DNA of 64,000 nucleotides from assembly GCA_009760855.2 (NCBI GenBank), contig WPIO01000103.1:839001-903000 (forward strand), in the 5' to 3' direction. This document shows, in pieces, positions 37,001-46,900 of the stretch (position 1 is the stretch's first letter; the number at the start of each line of letters is the position of its first letter). Below the pieces are notes generated by a model. That model saw only the letters and a list, made by a program, of their open reading frames with translations, made no database searches and had not been told where the DNA came from. The DNA is from Cristatella mucedo (taxonomy: Eukaryota; Bryozoa; Phylactolaemata; Cristatellidae). The translations under genes and the position numbers were made by a program.

Positions 37001-37160
37001 TATAATCAAAGAAGGGATGTCCCCGAAGTGGATGCAGCCATTTAGGATGCAGACAATAAGCATGCACCCTGTTCGGTTAAGAACCGGGCCGCAGCCCCGA
37101 GCATGGCCTCTTCCGATTGGTCTCTTTGTTGTGGGTCCACCCGGTAGCTCTGCTATCACA
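37001..37160 (-). mobile_element. Solo LTR, minus strand, same family as 38716-38852
   Basis: On the minus strand it starts TGTGATAGCAGAGC, continues with CACAACAA and GACCAATCGGAAG in the same order as the LTR at 38716, and ends TTTGATTATA. About 160 bp. No internal sequence adjoins it. Confidence 0.65.
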
Positions 37161-37162
37161 CG

Positions 37163-37460
37163 TAATAATAATAATAATGATAACGCACTTAATAAAGCGA
37201 CCTCAGAGAACTCAAATCTCTTTCTAGGCACTTTACATTTGCTGCAAAAGGAAACACGATTGAATGGTAAGTAATATCATGCTTGATAAACAACATGAAT
37301 AACATGGTTAGGGGTGACATGCACAGTGTCAGCATGCAAATGTGGTTAGTGGCTCCATGCACAGTGTCAGCACGGATAAGTACATGAAGGGCGAATCACA
37401 GGGACCCACTAAGTGCTGTCCTGAATAGGGGTTTTCAAGTTCTTTTTAAATGTGGTCGGT
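37163..37460 (-). mobile_element. L2-A LINE tail and 3' UTR, minus strand
   Basis: (AAT)n, then GCACTTAATAAAGCGACCTC and the complete 3' UTR signature (GGTTAGGGGTGACATGCACA; AGTGTCAGCATGCAAATGTG) into the last ORF2 codons (GGGACCCACTAAGTGCTGTC). 5'-truncated at about 37460. Confidence 0.92.
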
Positions 37461-37464
37461 AAAA

Positions 37465-37506
37465 ATCTCTACGTAATGCCGAAGCAGTTCGGCTTTACGT
37501 AGAGAT
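37465..37506. other. 19-bp stem, 4-nt loop hairpin with one mismatch
   Basis: ATCTCTACGTAATGCCGAA, loop GCAG, then the reverse complement with a single T-T mismatch. It starts where the L2-A fragment is truncated. Confidence 0.85.
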
Positions 37507-37719
37507 CATTGTTGCTAAATCGCCTTCAGTAGCTGGAGCGAAGTGAAGCAGGCTATCGCCGACGACAGTGAGCTACAGGCTGTCGTTGAGTATACATTGT
37601 TAGGGTGGCCTAAATCGAGCAAGGGCCTATCGGAAGCCTCTTGCAAGTACTTCACCTTATAGCCATCTTTCTTTTTCGAATGGTTTCCTAGCGTACAATG
37701 ATCATATATCCCTCAAAGC

Positions 37720-38560
37720 CCACAGACATTTGTCGATTCTTGCACCTTCCGTAGAAAACAACCTAGAGGCGACAGCCGTATGATCCACTAATCCCAGTGA
37801 GCCATTTCCCAGTGATCCTTGGCAGCAAGTCGCTGCCGATCTCTTCGAACACGATGGACGACAGCACGTGATTATAGTCGCTGTTTACTCCCGATATATG
37901 AAAATCACTCCATTATCAAAATCAACGACCAAAACTTGCTTGCTGTGGCATTCCAGAGTCATTGCATTCTGACAATGGTCCACAATTCTCATCTCACGAA
38001 TTTGATGATTTCACGAAACGATACAGGCTCAATACCATTACGGCCGCCCCACACTTCCCACAAGCGAACGGAGACGTGAAAAGGGCTGCGCAAACTGCCA
38101 AATCTATTGCGAGGCAGCAGCCTGATCTCTGCCTTGCTCTAATGATTCAGAGGTCGCCGCTTTGCACCTCTACAGGCTTCAGCTCAGCAAACTGATTATG
38201 AGACGACAGATTAGGACGACGTTGTCTGTGCTCCCTCGGCACGTCGAACCCCAATAGCCGGTAAAAGAAATGATGCAACTCAACGACAACCGTGAAAAAG
38301 AGCTGCAACAGCACTATCACGATCGCCACCATTCTGCTCGCTCACGTCCACCCTTTCAATCCGGCCAACAGGTATTAGTGCGGACTGATGGGCAAAACAG
38401 CTGGAACACAAGGGCAACGGTGACGGCTCAAGAGGGTGCATCTCCTTGGCCATGTGTCGTGCAGGCTGACAATGGCAGCACACTTCAACTTAACAGAAGG
38501 CATCTTCGACAGATAAACACCTGTCAGCAATCTCTTAGCACTTCCCCCCCCCCCCATCTA
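37720..38560 (+). pseudogene. Ty3/gypsy-like integrase remnant
   Basis: Frames at 37819-38079, 37962-38195 and 38270-38572 combine into an integrase. DPWQQVAADLFEHDG (first catalytic Asp region) is followed by VYSRYMKITPLSKS, then SDNGPQFSSHEFDDF (second Asp), then TAAPHFPQANGDVKRAAQTA. Family members normally have NGE at the last site, so the third acidic residue is Asp here. The C-terminal region (QQHYHDRHHSARSRPPFQSG, then QVLVRTDGQNSW) matches the tail that precedes the 3' LTR. At least two frameshifts; inactive. Confidence 0.85.
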
Positions 38561-38715
38561 CCGAACCCTTAAACGGCAGTGCAAGATCAGTCTCAAAGTA
38601 TTGCCGGTGAGACGCACACCTCTTAAAGAGCACATGACAACAAGGTCTGGCACGGCGGTAAAGCCGGCCCGAAGACCAGATCTTCGAAAACGACTGTTCC
38701 TATTTGGAGGGAGTG

Positions 38716-38852
38716 TGTGATAGCAGAGCAACAGGGGCGGAGCCACAACAACGTGACCAATCGGAAGGCCCTCGGGACTTCGGCTCGGTTCATAACATGG
38801 CACGGCTGCCAATAAACGGGCGTTGTCCATTCGCTGGCGGCTTTTGATTACA
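38716..38852 (+). mobile_element. 3' LTR (137 bp) of the Ty3/gypsy-like element
   Basis: Preceded by a short purine-rich tract (TTGGAGGGAG) about 130 bp after the integrase end. Starts TGTGATAGCAGAGC, contains CCAATAAACGG (poly(A) signal) and ends TTTTGATTACA, giving TGT...ACA termini. The solo copy at 37001-37160 confirms both ends. Confidence 0.75.
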
Positions 38853-39404
38853 GAGGTTGTCAGCCACCGCCAGCCACCTCCTGACGACAGCTTCCCCCCC
38901 CCCCCGGCGGATAACCGCCCTCCCCCCCCCGGCCGGGCGTTCTAGTGTGGGGAATAACTGGGCATTGACTGCGCTATAGAGCGAGGGTGTCCTGCTTCTT
39001 CGGCAGAAACCGCGAAGCCCACGTTCCCCGACGCGTCGTTGGAGCTGCAGCTCCGAACGACCGGAGACAGAATTCGCCCAGGTCGAAAACGGATCTCAGC
39101 TAGCGAAGTGGCTAGCCTAGAAGCGACGGCGACTAGGCGAAGGCGTGGATGACGTCAGTAGAGGAGTTGGGCGTCGGTAGGACGAGACTCGTCGGAGCTC
39201 GCGGGCAGCGCTAGAGACGTCAGCCGCCGTCGGCTATCGAGGCGATCGCCGTGCGTTCGCGCCGCGAGCGTCCCCTGCCCATGGACCCGGCGCGCTCAAG
39301 CCGCCGCGCCCGGCTGTGGCTCCGCGAAAAGCGCGCTCGCCACTACGCCGATTCGTCGGCATTACGTGTTTCCTCGCATGCGCTCGATATGCGCCGCCGC
39401 CGGG
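38853..39404. other. GC/CpG-rich stretch with TGACGTCA
   Basis: C-runs (38894-38903, 38924-38932), high CpG, and a full CRE-like palindrome TGACGTCA at 39150-39157, with a second GACGTCAG near 39212. No coding exon recognised. Confidence 0.35.
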
Positions 39405-40145
39405 CGGCGTTATATTGCGCCCAAAGAGAAGCACGCCTCTGCGAAGGCACTTAACATATGCTAGGGAAACTAAGCTTGCCAATTGTTTAGCGATGACATG
39501 CGCATTGTCAGCAGCCTTAAAAAGCATGAAAAGGACGATACGCACCACGGAGCAAACGCTGAGCGCGTTCTTCAGCTTCTTTATTTTACTGTAACCCGAG
39601 TAGTCAGGGGATGCATTGGCGTTAGTCGGGAGTTGGTCGTCAATCCAGGCTTTGCGAGCGTACGAACTAGGTTAAGTCTTTAAAAGATTTGAGGTTAGAT
39701 CGAGTCAAATCTCTTCGATTTTAATCAGAACAGCGGACGGCACGATGCGAAGCCTGAGTATTGAGTAGTTTTCATGCGCATTCTGGAGCATTCTGGGAAT
39801 AAAGAAAGACCTAAAAGTGAGCAACAGAACCTTGAAGTAGATAGACGCTGCTTGCTTGGGACCCGGCGCAGGTTGACGAGAAAAGAAAGAGTGATGTGCT
39901 GTGGCAACTGTGACGCTCACAGCAGACGAGCCTGGCAGCTGAGTTTTGCATAATCTGCAAGCGTCTTTTTTTCGCAGGCATGACTTGCAAATAGCGAGCT
40001 ACGTGATTCACAACGGGATATCACAAATGCATGGACCAGCTTGGCCACGAGATCCTGAATCAACTAAGCTGACCTGAGCGTTTTGCAACTATACGAAACC
40101 AGGAGTAGCCCAAATTGACTTTAGAGCTGATAAAATCATCTCGTT
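39405..40145 (-). mobile_element. L2-A LINE, decayed 3' half, minus strand
   Basis: Weak tail near 39420-39470, the 3' UTR signature (GCGATGACATGCGCATTGTC), then ORF2 C-terminal homology in pieces ([40 protein letters not shown] at 39880-39960 minus) to about 40140. Confidence 0.75.
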
Positions 40146-40191
40146 ATTTTGAAACAGGCCTGCCAGAATGCGTGTGAGTATATATCAAGTG

Positions 40192-40197
40192 TTATGT

Positions 40198-40235
<38 letters not shown>

Positions 40236-40283
40236 AGAGAGAGAGAAAGAGATAGATTAAGTTCTCTTAGGTCGCCATACAAA

Positions 40284-40318
<35 letters not shown>
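40192..40318. repeat. (TA)n arrays flanking a small L2-type tail
   Basis: TA runs at 40199-40233 and 40288-40316 enclose GAGATAGATTAAGTTCTCTT and CGCCATACAAATTAATTA, a plus-orientation tail that ends in AT repeats. Confidence 0.85.
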
Positions 40319-40319
<1 letters not shown>

Positions 40320-42275
40320 ATGTACTTGATAAAGCGCCCTCAGAGAACTTAATCTCTTTCTAGGCGCTTTACATTTGCTGCAATGGGAAATGCAATTAAA
40401 TGGTAAGTAAAATCATACTTGAAAAACAAACAAAATGAATAATATGGTTAGGGGTGACATGCACAGGGTCAGCATGCAAATGTGGTTAGTGGCAGCATGC
40501 ACAGTGTCAGCACACGTAAGCACATCAAGGACGAATCACAGGGACCCACTAAATGCTGTCCTAAATAGGTGTGTTTTTAAGTTCCTTTTAAATGTGGTCG
40601 GGTCAGGGGATGTTCTGACGCAGGTCGGGAGGAAGTTCCAGGCTTTGGGAGCATAAGCACTAAATGCACGGTCTCCAAAGGATTTGAGGTTTGTACGAGG
40701 TATTTCTAGACTGTTGGATTCCGAAAAGCGGGTGGTACGATGCTTGGCCTGGTGGGGGAGTATGTCGGAGAGATAGGCTGGAGCCATAGAATGAAGGGAC
40801 CTAAAAGTGAGTGACAAAACCTTGAAGTAAATCCGTTGCTTGACTGGTAGCCAGTGCAGGTCGGCAAGAAGTGGAGTGATGTGGCAACTGCGACGCTCAT
40901 AATAGACAAGCCTAGCTGGAGAGTTTTGCACCAGCTGCAATCGCGTGATCGCACATGCTGGTAGGCCAGTAAGCAATGAGTTGCAGAAGTCGAGACGGGA
41001 TGTCACGAATGCATGGACCAACTTGGACGTGGTATCCTTATCTAAACAAGCCCGAATTTTAGCAATATTATGAAGCTGAAAATAGGCAGATTTGACTGTG
41101 GAGCTGATATGGTCGTCTAATGAGATGTTGCTTTGGAATATGACACCTAGATTTCGAGCTGATTTGACAGGAGATACGCTGGCAGAGCCAATTTTGAGCG
41201 TCAGCCTTTCCAATTTCTGAATCACACTGGGTTTGCCCATGACTAGTAAGTTAGTTTTGTCATCGTTTAGTTTTAGAAAATTTGCTGCCATCCATGTGCG
41301 GATGTCATCAATGCATGCAGCAAGTGAGTTGAGAGAATTTGAGGTGCTCGAAGGCTGGGAGGGATCAAAGCAAAGGTACAACTGAGTGTCATCCGCATAG
41401 AAGTGAAAGCCTAGATTGTGCTTGGCAATCACATCAGCAAGAGGTAGAGTATAAACCGTGAAAAGAACCGGACCTAGCACGGAGCCCTGAGGTACTCCAT
41501 ATTTCAGAGGTACTTCAGATCGTTGTCCATTCACGTCAATACTCTGGAGTCTCCCACTGAGATATGACCTAAACCACTGCAGAGCAGTGCCAGTGATGCC
41601 CAGGCGAGATGAGAGGCGCTCTAGAAGAGCTTTGTGATCGATGGTGTCAAAAGCTGCCGAAAGATCGAGCAAAACAAGCAGAGACACTCTACCCGTCTGC
41701 ATTCCTAAGTAGGTCGTTGTATACCCTAAGCAATGCTGACTCTGTGGAGTGATTAGCTCTAAAGCCGGACTGGAACTTACTAGCAAGGTGTGGGGTTTCG
41801 ATATATGAGTTTAGCTGGTCTGCCACGACCCGTTCCAGTGTCTTTGATAGAAATGGTAGAAGGGAAACTGGGCGGTAGTTGCTCAAGTTCTCTTGGTCTA
41901 GTGTTGCTTTCTTGAGGAGAGGCCTGACTACAGCTTTTTTGAAAGGTGCTGGGACATGAGCTGAGGCTAATGACATATTAATGATGTCAGTTATGCATGG
42001 CAGCAGCAGATCAATGCAACGTAGGAGCAGGACAGTGGGAATAGGGTCCAGAGGACTTGTTGTCTTCTTTGATTGGGATATAAACATCAGGACGAGATCA
42101 CTAGTGACCTGCTTAAATGCAGACATTGAGGTGCAGCCAGGAATCGGGGAACAGCAGTCCAGGTGGGGATGTTGTCATCGCAGGGATGGATTCCCTGATC
42201 TTGTCTATCTTCTGCACAAAGAATCGAGAGAAGCGATCGGCTAGATCATTACAAGTATCGTCAGGTAAGGAGCTA
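40319..42275 (-). mobile_element. L2-A LINE copy 2: longest copy, linker + RT + 3' UTR
   Basis: Reading down the minus strand: linker (LADRFSRFFVQKIDKIRESI), then MSLASAHVPAPFKKAVVRPL, NYRPVSLLPFLSKTLERVVA, FQSGFRANHSTESALL, palm motif [14 protein letters not shown], motif [15 protein letters not shown], motif [13 protein letters not shown], the thumb and C-terminus ([20 protein letters not shown]), TGA at 40536 and the complete 3' UTR and tail. Two small frameshifts (near 42120 and 41695) break ORF2; otherwise the palm residues are intact. The 5' end (endonuclease, ORF1) is missing and the copy stops exactly at a (TA)n-(TG)n array. Confidence 0.95.
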
Positions 42276-42287
42276 ATATATATATAC

Positions 42288-42324
<37 letters not shown>

Positions 42325-42366
42325 AGCTATATATATACGTGTGTGTGTGTGTGTGTGCGTACGTGC

Positions 42367-42424
<58 letters not shown>
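42276..42424. repeat. (TA)n-(TG)n compound microsatellite
   Basis: TA-rich 42276-42336, then TG/GT 42340-42424 with a GTGCGTACGTGCGTGC block. Confidence 0.97.
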
Positions 42425-42426
<2 letters not shown>

Positions 42427-42590
42427 TACAATTCATTTGTAGGGTGCCCTAAGAAAACCCTATCTCTGTTCAGGCGCTTCACTTATGCTACAGGGGCTCG
42501 AGCTCACAAACTCAAAAAATGCATTCACTTGACCTTGGTCAAGGCGAGCACCTTAGCCACTAGGCCAAACCAGCAGTTGCTTTACTGACC
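42424..42590 (-). mobile_element. SINE1 (tRNA head + L2-A-like tail), minus strand
   Basis: Minus strand: GGCCTAGTGGCTAAGGTGCT (A-box region), CTTGACCAAGGTCAAG, a degraded B box (GAGCTCGAGCCCC), then the tail GAAGCGCCTGAACAGAGATA, GGTTTTCTTAGGGCACC and ACAAATGAAT. The tail is a diverged version of the L2-A 3' end. Confidence 0.8.
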
Positions 42591-43474
42591 GACCCCATTT
42601 GAAACGCCAGGCTCTCCCATTTATGAATGACACTAGGTTTTCTCATACCGATCAAATGGTTTTACAACCATTCGAATTTATCGTTAACAGCGTAACAGTA
42701 CTAGCTTGTGCCCTTCACCTCAGTCACCATTTCTGGGCTTCGCAGCGTCATGCGATGCCAATTTTAATAGCGCGGATTTTCCACGACAACGCAAGTAAAG
42801 TTAAAAATTAGCAAAGAAAGGCGTGAGTTTAATACGTAGCGATTGTCAAACATGGATATTACCCAACTTTTGTCGTCGACGCTTTGAAAAAACTGAGCGT
42901 CCGTCAGTGTGTCGGAAAAAACCAGAGCGTAAGCTTGCCACTTTAGCGCCGTCTAAGAACAGCGCAAATTATTCCATGCGATTTTGTTAGCTTCCAAGCA
43001 CCTTACAACGAAGCGCTCGAGTTTTCCGCCTGAGAATTGTTTACCAATGTAGTCGCCGTTACCTGGATGGAGCGTTAGACTAACGATTAGTGACTCGAAG
43101 GATGAATTGTCGTGCTTTTCAGATGATTAGGTTGAACAGGAAATTCTCCAGCTGCCGATGCCTCTATAGCAAGCATCTAGCTAGTCGAGCTGGCAATGCC
43201 ATCCGTCGCGGAAAGCGATCGTCCCAGCGACTAGCTAGCGACTCGCTGTCTTGAACCGTTCTCTGCCGAACAACATTCGAGTATCTTATATGCCGGCCTC
43301 TACAACTCGAAGTGAGCACATAAAGTGCCAACAAAGGACAAACATAATCCTGCCATAGGTTTCGATGCTCCACTAAGAGGCGAACCGTTGAAGTTGCGTC
43401 TGCTGGATCAGCATTCCGGATGGACTGCAAGCTGCCGCCAGCCCTAACCCCTATGCATGCGGCTTCGAAAGAGC
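42591..43474. other. Upstream region of PSMD11; no recognised gene
   Basis: Single-copy-looking. The minus-strand frame at 43164-43430 (88 codons) has no domain. No divergent conserved exon was found. Confidence 0.4.
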
Positions 43475-43484
43475 GCGCATGCGC
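43475..43484. promoter_or_regulatory. NRF1-type palindrome GCGCATGCGC upstream of PSMD11
   Basis: A perfect nuclear respiratory factor 1 consensus core, about 350 bp before the predicted start codon. This is typical of CpG-type housekeeping promoters. It is inferred from the motif only. Confidence 0.5.
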
Positions 43485-43798
43485 CGTATTTTTTTAGCAC
43501 TAAATACATCAGCGAGAACTCCTGCGACTAATGGTTTTTCGGCGAAGAGTAACTTTGCAGAGACTTCCGATACCGGTAACCGGATTAGAGCTTTGGAAGG
43601 ATGCTGTGCGGCTATCTGAAGGATTTCGTCTTCGACAGACGCTGTCCTCTATTCATAAGTACGTAAAGTCTCAAGAAACGTTACTAGATACAAGTCGCCA
43701 CGTAATCGCAGCAACTTCTCCTTATTGGCTGACTCCAACAGGCCAACTGCGACGCTTTCCGAGGCAAAGCGGAGTACAGAACGAGCGGCCGGAAGAGA

Positions 43799-43809
43799 GT
43801 GAGTCAGCG
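43799..43809 (+). promoter_or_regulatory. ARE/CNC-bZIP-like site GTGAGTCAGCG
   Basis: It fits the antioxidant response element core RTGABNNNGCR. CNC-bZIP factors (NFE2L1, CncC) use such sites to induce proteasome subunit genes. It lies 22 bp before the ATG, probably in the 5' UTR or at the start site. A chance match is possible. Confidence 0.4.
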
Positions 43810-43831
43810 AGTCCATTTACGCCGCACAGAT

Positions 43832-43913
43832 ATGGCAGCCACCGATTTGGAGAGAGCGGTGGCTCTGTCAACTACGAATGTTCAACAAGCGATCTCATCT
43901 CTAAATGCTCTAG
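43832..43913 (+). CDS. PSMD11: PSMD11 exon 1 (coding part)
   Basis: Encodes the first 27 residues ([19 protein letters not shown], then AISSLNAL) plus one base, followed by donor gtaaag. Similar to fly [20 protein letters not shown]. No longer in-frame conserved start exists upstream. Confidence 0.85.
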
Positions 43914-46900
43914 GTAAAGAATTTTTTAAAGAGTATTATGAGCTATTAGGTTTCTTTTTTACGGCCTTTGAACTGCTTTTTTCGTCCACAGCCATCATAG
44001 TGTCGGGAATGACAATTGAAAATCGACGCCACCCGGCTTTTAGGGCGTTTTAGCGTGTACACGTCCAGAAGTATCCTGTATCCGAGATGCGTTTCTAGGC
44101 CGAGGTGCTGAATTAATTGGCTTACTAGCTTGTGCTGGCACGCTGCGATAGAGTGGTGGCATGGATCGCAGGCATGCCATGCAGGCTGCCCAGGCTTGGA
44201 GTGGGCTGTAGAGAACTCTCCACCGTAACATCCACATAGTCTTTGTTGCTTTCAAGAGTTACAGAAGGATATACACTAACACTAGGTGTGCTTCTGCAGA
44301 GACGTGAGTCAAGCTAGTCGGTGCTGAGCTGATCTTTGACTGATCCGAAACAGCTCGCATTCTGACTCGGGGATTTTTCTGAGGTGTCCGCTCGCTCTCC
44401 TCATTCGAGTCCGTGCAGCAACTTCTAGCTAGGTGCCATGCTTGCGGCAATCTGCACAGCAGAAGCGCTTTTCTGGACGCGCCGGTGGGCTCCATGCATG
44501 AGTGGCCCTTGATATGCCAGAGACAGAGGCAAGCCGTAGCTACTCAGAGCTGGCGTGTCACAGTGCTGGGGTGCAGTGTCTGTAGGACCAGGCGAATTGA
44601 TCAAATTTATTATGTGCATCCGTATGTGCAAGCTTTAACCTTGTGGCCAGAGCAGGCCGAGTCGTCTTACGTGTGCGGCGGCCGAGGCTCGTGCCAATAT
44701 GGCTAGCAAGAGTTACAAATGCAGTGCGAGAGCAGTGACTTCTTTATCGCCACTGCAAGTGGCGGTGGTGATAGCCGTAAAGGCTCTTCTGTCGCTATAC
44801 AAAAAGAGGCTGCTTAATCAGCTAGGATTTATTTTTTATTTTACTTCAGACCTCTGCGCGCTGTTGCCGCAAAGCAGCGAGCTGCCGCACGAAGCAGCCA
44901 ATGCCCTGCCGCTTGCCAGGCTTTTTGTGATGCGCCACCGGACACGTGTCACTGTCCATTGTGGGTGAATGAAGGAGGCTCCCGCCTCTGAATGCTGAAT
45001 CCTGCCAGTGTTAGTTAAAAACTCCTATCTTGCGTGGATGTAGCAGTTGATGTACACGTTTGGATCGGTGGCAGCGAGGATGACGTGGGTTAAGAGGGAA
45101 TGTCAAGAAAATACTCATAACATTTGTTTGACAATCGAGTATCTATTTAAGGTACCTTTCGAAAGACGAATGTGTTAGAACTGGGATCGGAAGTTCAGTC
45201 AACTTCCACATGAAAGAAAAAATTCCTATGCCAGCCAATATCTAACCGGATGTAAGCCGGAAGCAACAAATCTACAAATAAAAAATCCGATCTCTGCATC
45301 ATATGTGACTTGTATCCCAACTTGTTGAGCATTGGTAGATTGCCATACATGCTTGAAGCTTGTCATGGTGCATTCTTGTGACTTTTGTAAAGCTTCATTT
45401 CCAGGGTCGATTGGTCCCTTGTAAATTCCATAACTCGGCTAGTACTTCACGTATCGAAGTGAAATTTGAAATGCACGTTCAGCTCTGCTTGTATCAGACT
45501 AGCAAGAAAAATTTCCGATTTTGGCCTATAGATTTTTGTGTATACGTCATTAACCGTCCTGGAGCTTTATTTTCCATAATCGTAGACATATAGAGCAAAA
45601 TGTATCTAGTCGAAATCAGACATTTTTCTTGCCTAGTTTGAAACAAGCAGAGCTGAACGTGCATTTCAAATTTTCCTCCGATACGTGAAGTATTAGTCGA
45701 GTTGTGGAATTTGCAAGGCACCATCAACCCTGGAAATTAAGCTTTACAAAAGTCACAAGAATGCAACTCAACAAGCTTCAAGCATGTAATGCAATCTACC
45801 AAGGTTCGACAAGTTGAGATACAAGTCGGATGTGATGCAGAGGAGGGTAAATTTTGTCTTCTTAGACTTGTTGCATCCGGTTTACATCCGGTTAGACGTT
45901 GGCTGGCATAACGATTTTTTCTTTAATGTGGATGGAAGTCGTCAGAACTTCCGATCCCTGTTCTAGCATGTTTGTCTTTCGAAAGGTACCCTAAACGCAT
46001 AATCGATTGTCGGACCAATTGTGTACTTTCTTGACATTCCCCATTTAAAGAGTGCTGCCGCCACTGCAGGCAGCGCATGCTCGAGGTCTTACCCCACTTC
46101 TCTGTTGATGGTTGGCAGCCTGCTGCAGAAGATCTTGGTTGGCATGGCCATCACACTGGTGTGACGTCTGCTGCGATGGAATGGCCTGAAATGCAGAGTA
46201 CTTGCACGCCCTCATTCGACCAGGAGGGAAATGTCAGCCGCAGTAGCGTGAGCTGCTTGTTTAGCCCTAGGACAAAGCGATTCATATTATATGCACTCGA
46301 CTGGCACACTGCCCTGACCTCTGTGCTAGTTGCAAGCACGTGACTCGCTGTGCGTGTGTGGGGCGTGTTGGCGATTTGTTGCCAGTCTCGGCCTCTTAGA
46401 ACATCAATTTATGAGTGAATCTGACTGCTTCTCTCTTTGGTTGTTGCATTGCTGCAGCTGCCATGCTGAAAATGCCAAGACTACAAATTGTTGTGAGTGG
46501 CGTAGTCAGGCGAAAAAAGCTGTTGGCCTGAAGCCGATAGTTGTCCGTCTCTAACCGGAAGGGGCTCTCTTTGCAGTTCACAGTCTGACGTCAGCGGCCT
46601 ACGCTCTTGTCATGGTGACTGTACTAAAATGTTGGCCACCCCTAAGCACGAACTAGGCTCTGAGGTCATGCTTGCTGTCTGGCGCCAAAGAGGCTGCTTG
46701 TCGTGTGGTGCCTGCCTGCCCTTGCCTTTGCCTATGCTCCTGAACACAGCTGCCGCTGAGTCGCGATTTACGTAAACTATTTCGCCATCGTCGTTTGCAG
46801 TGAAAGCTGATGTAGCAGCCGACGATGAGGATGGATTGAAAGCAAAAGAGCAGGCCATCTTGGAACTCGGGGCTCTGCTAGCCAAGGCTAAAAAGGCTGA

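Noticed and set aside
42113-42452. 107- and 111-codon ORFs as genes
   Set aside because: They combine L2-A linker sequence with TA/TG microsatellite translation.
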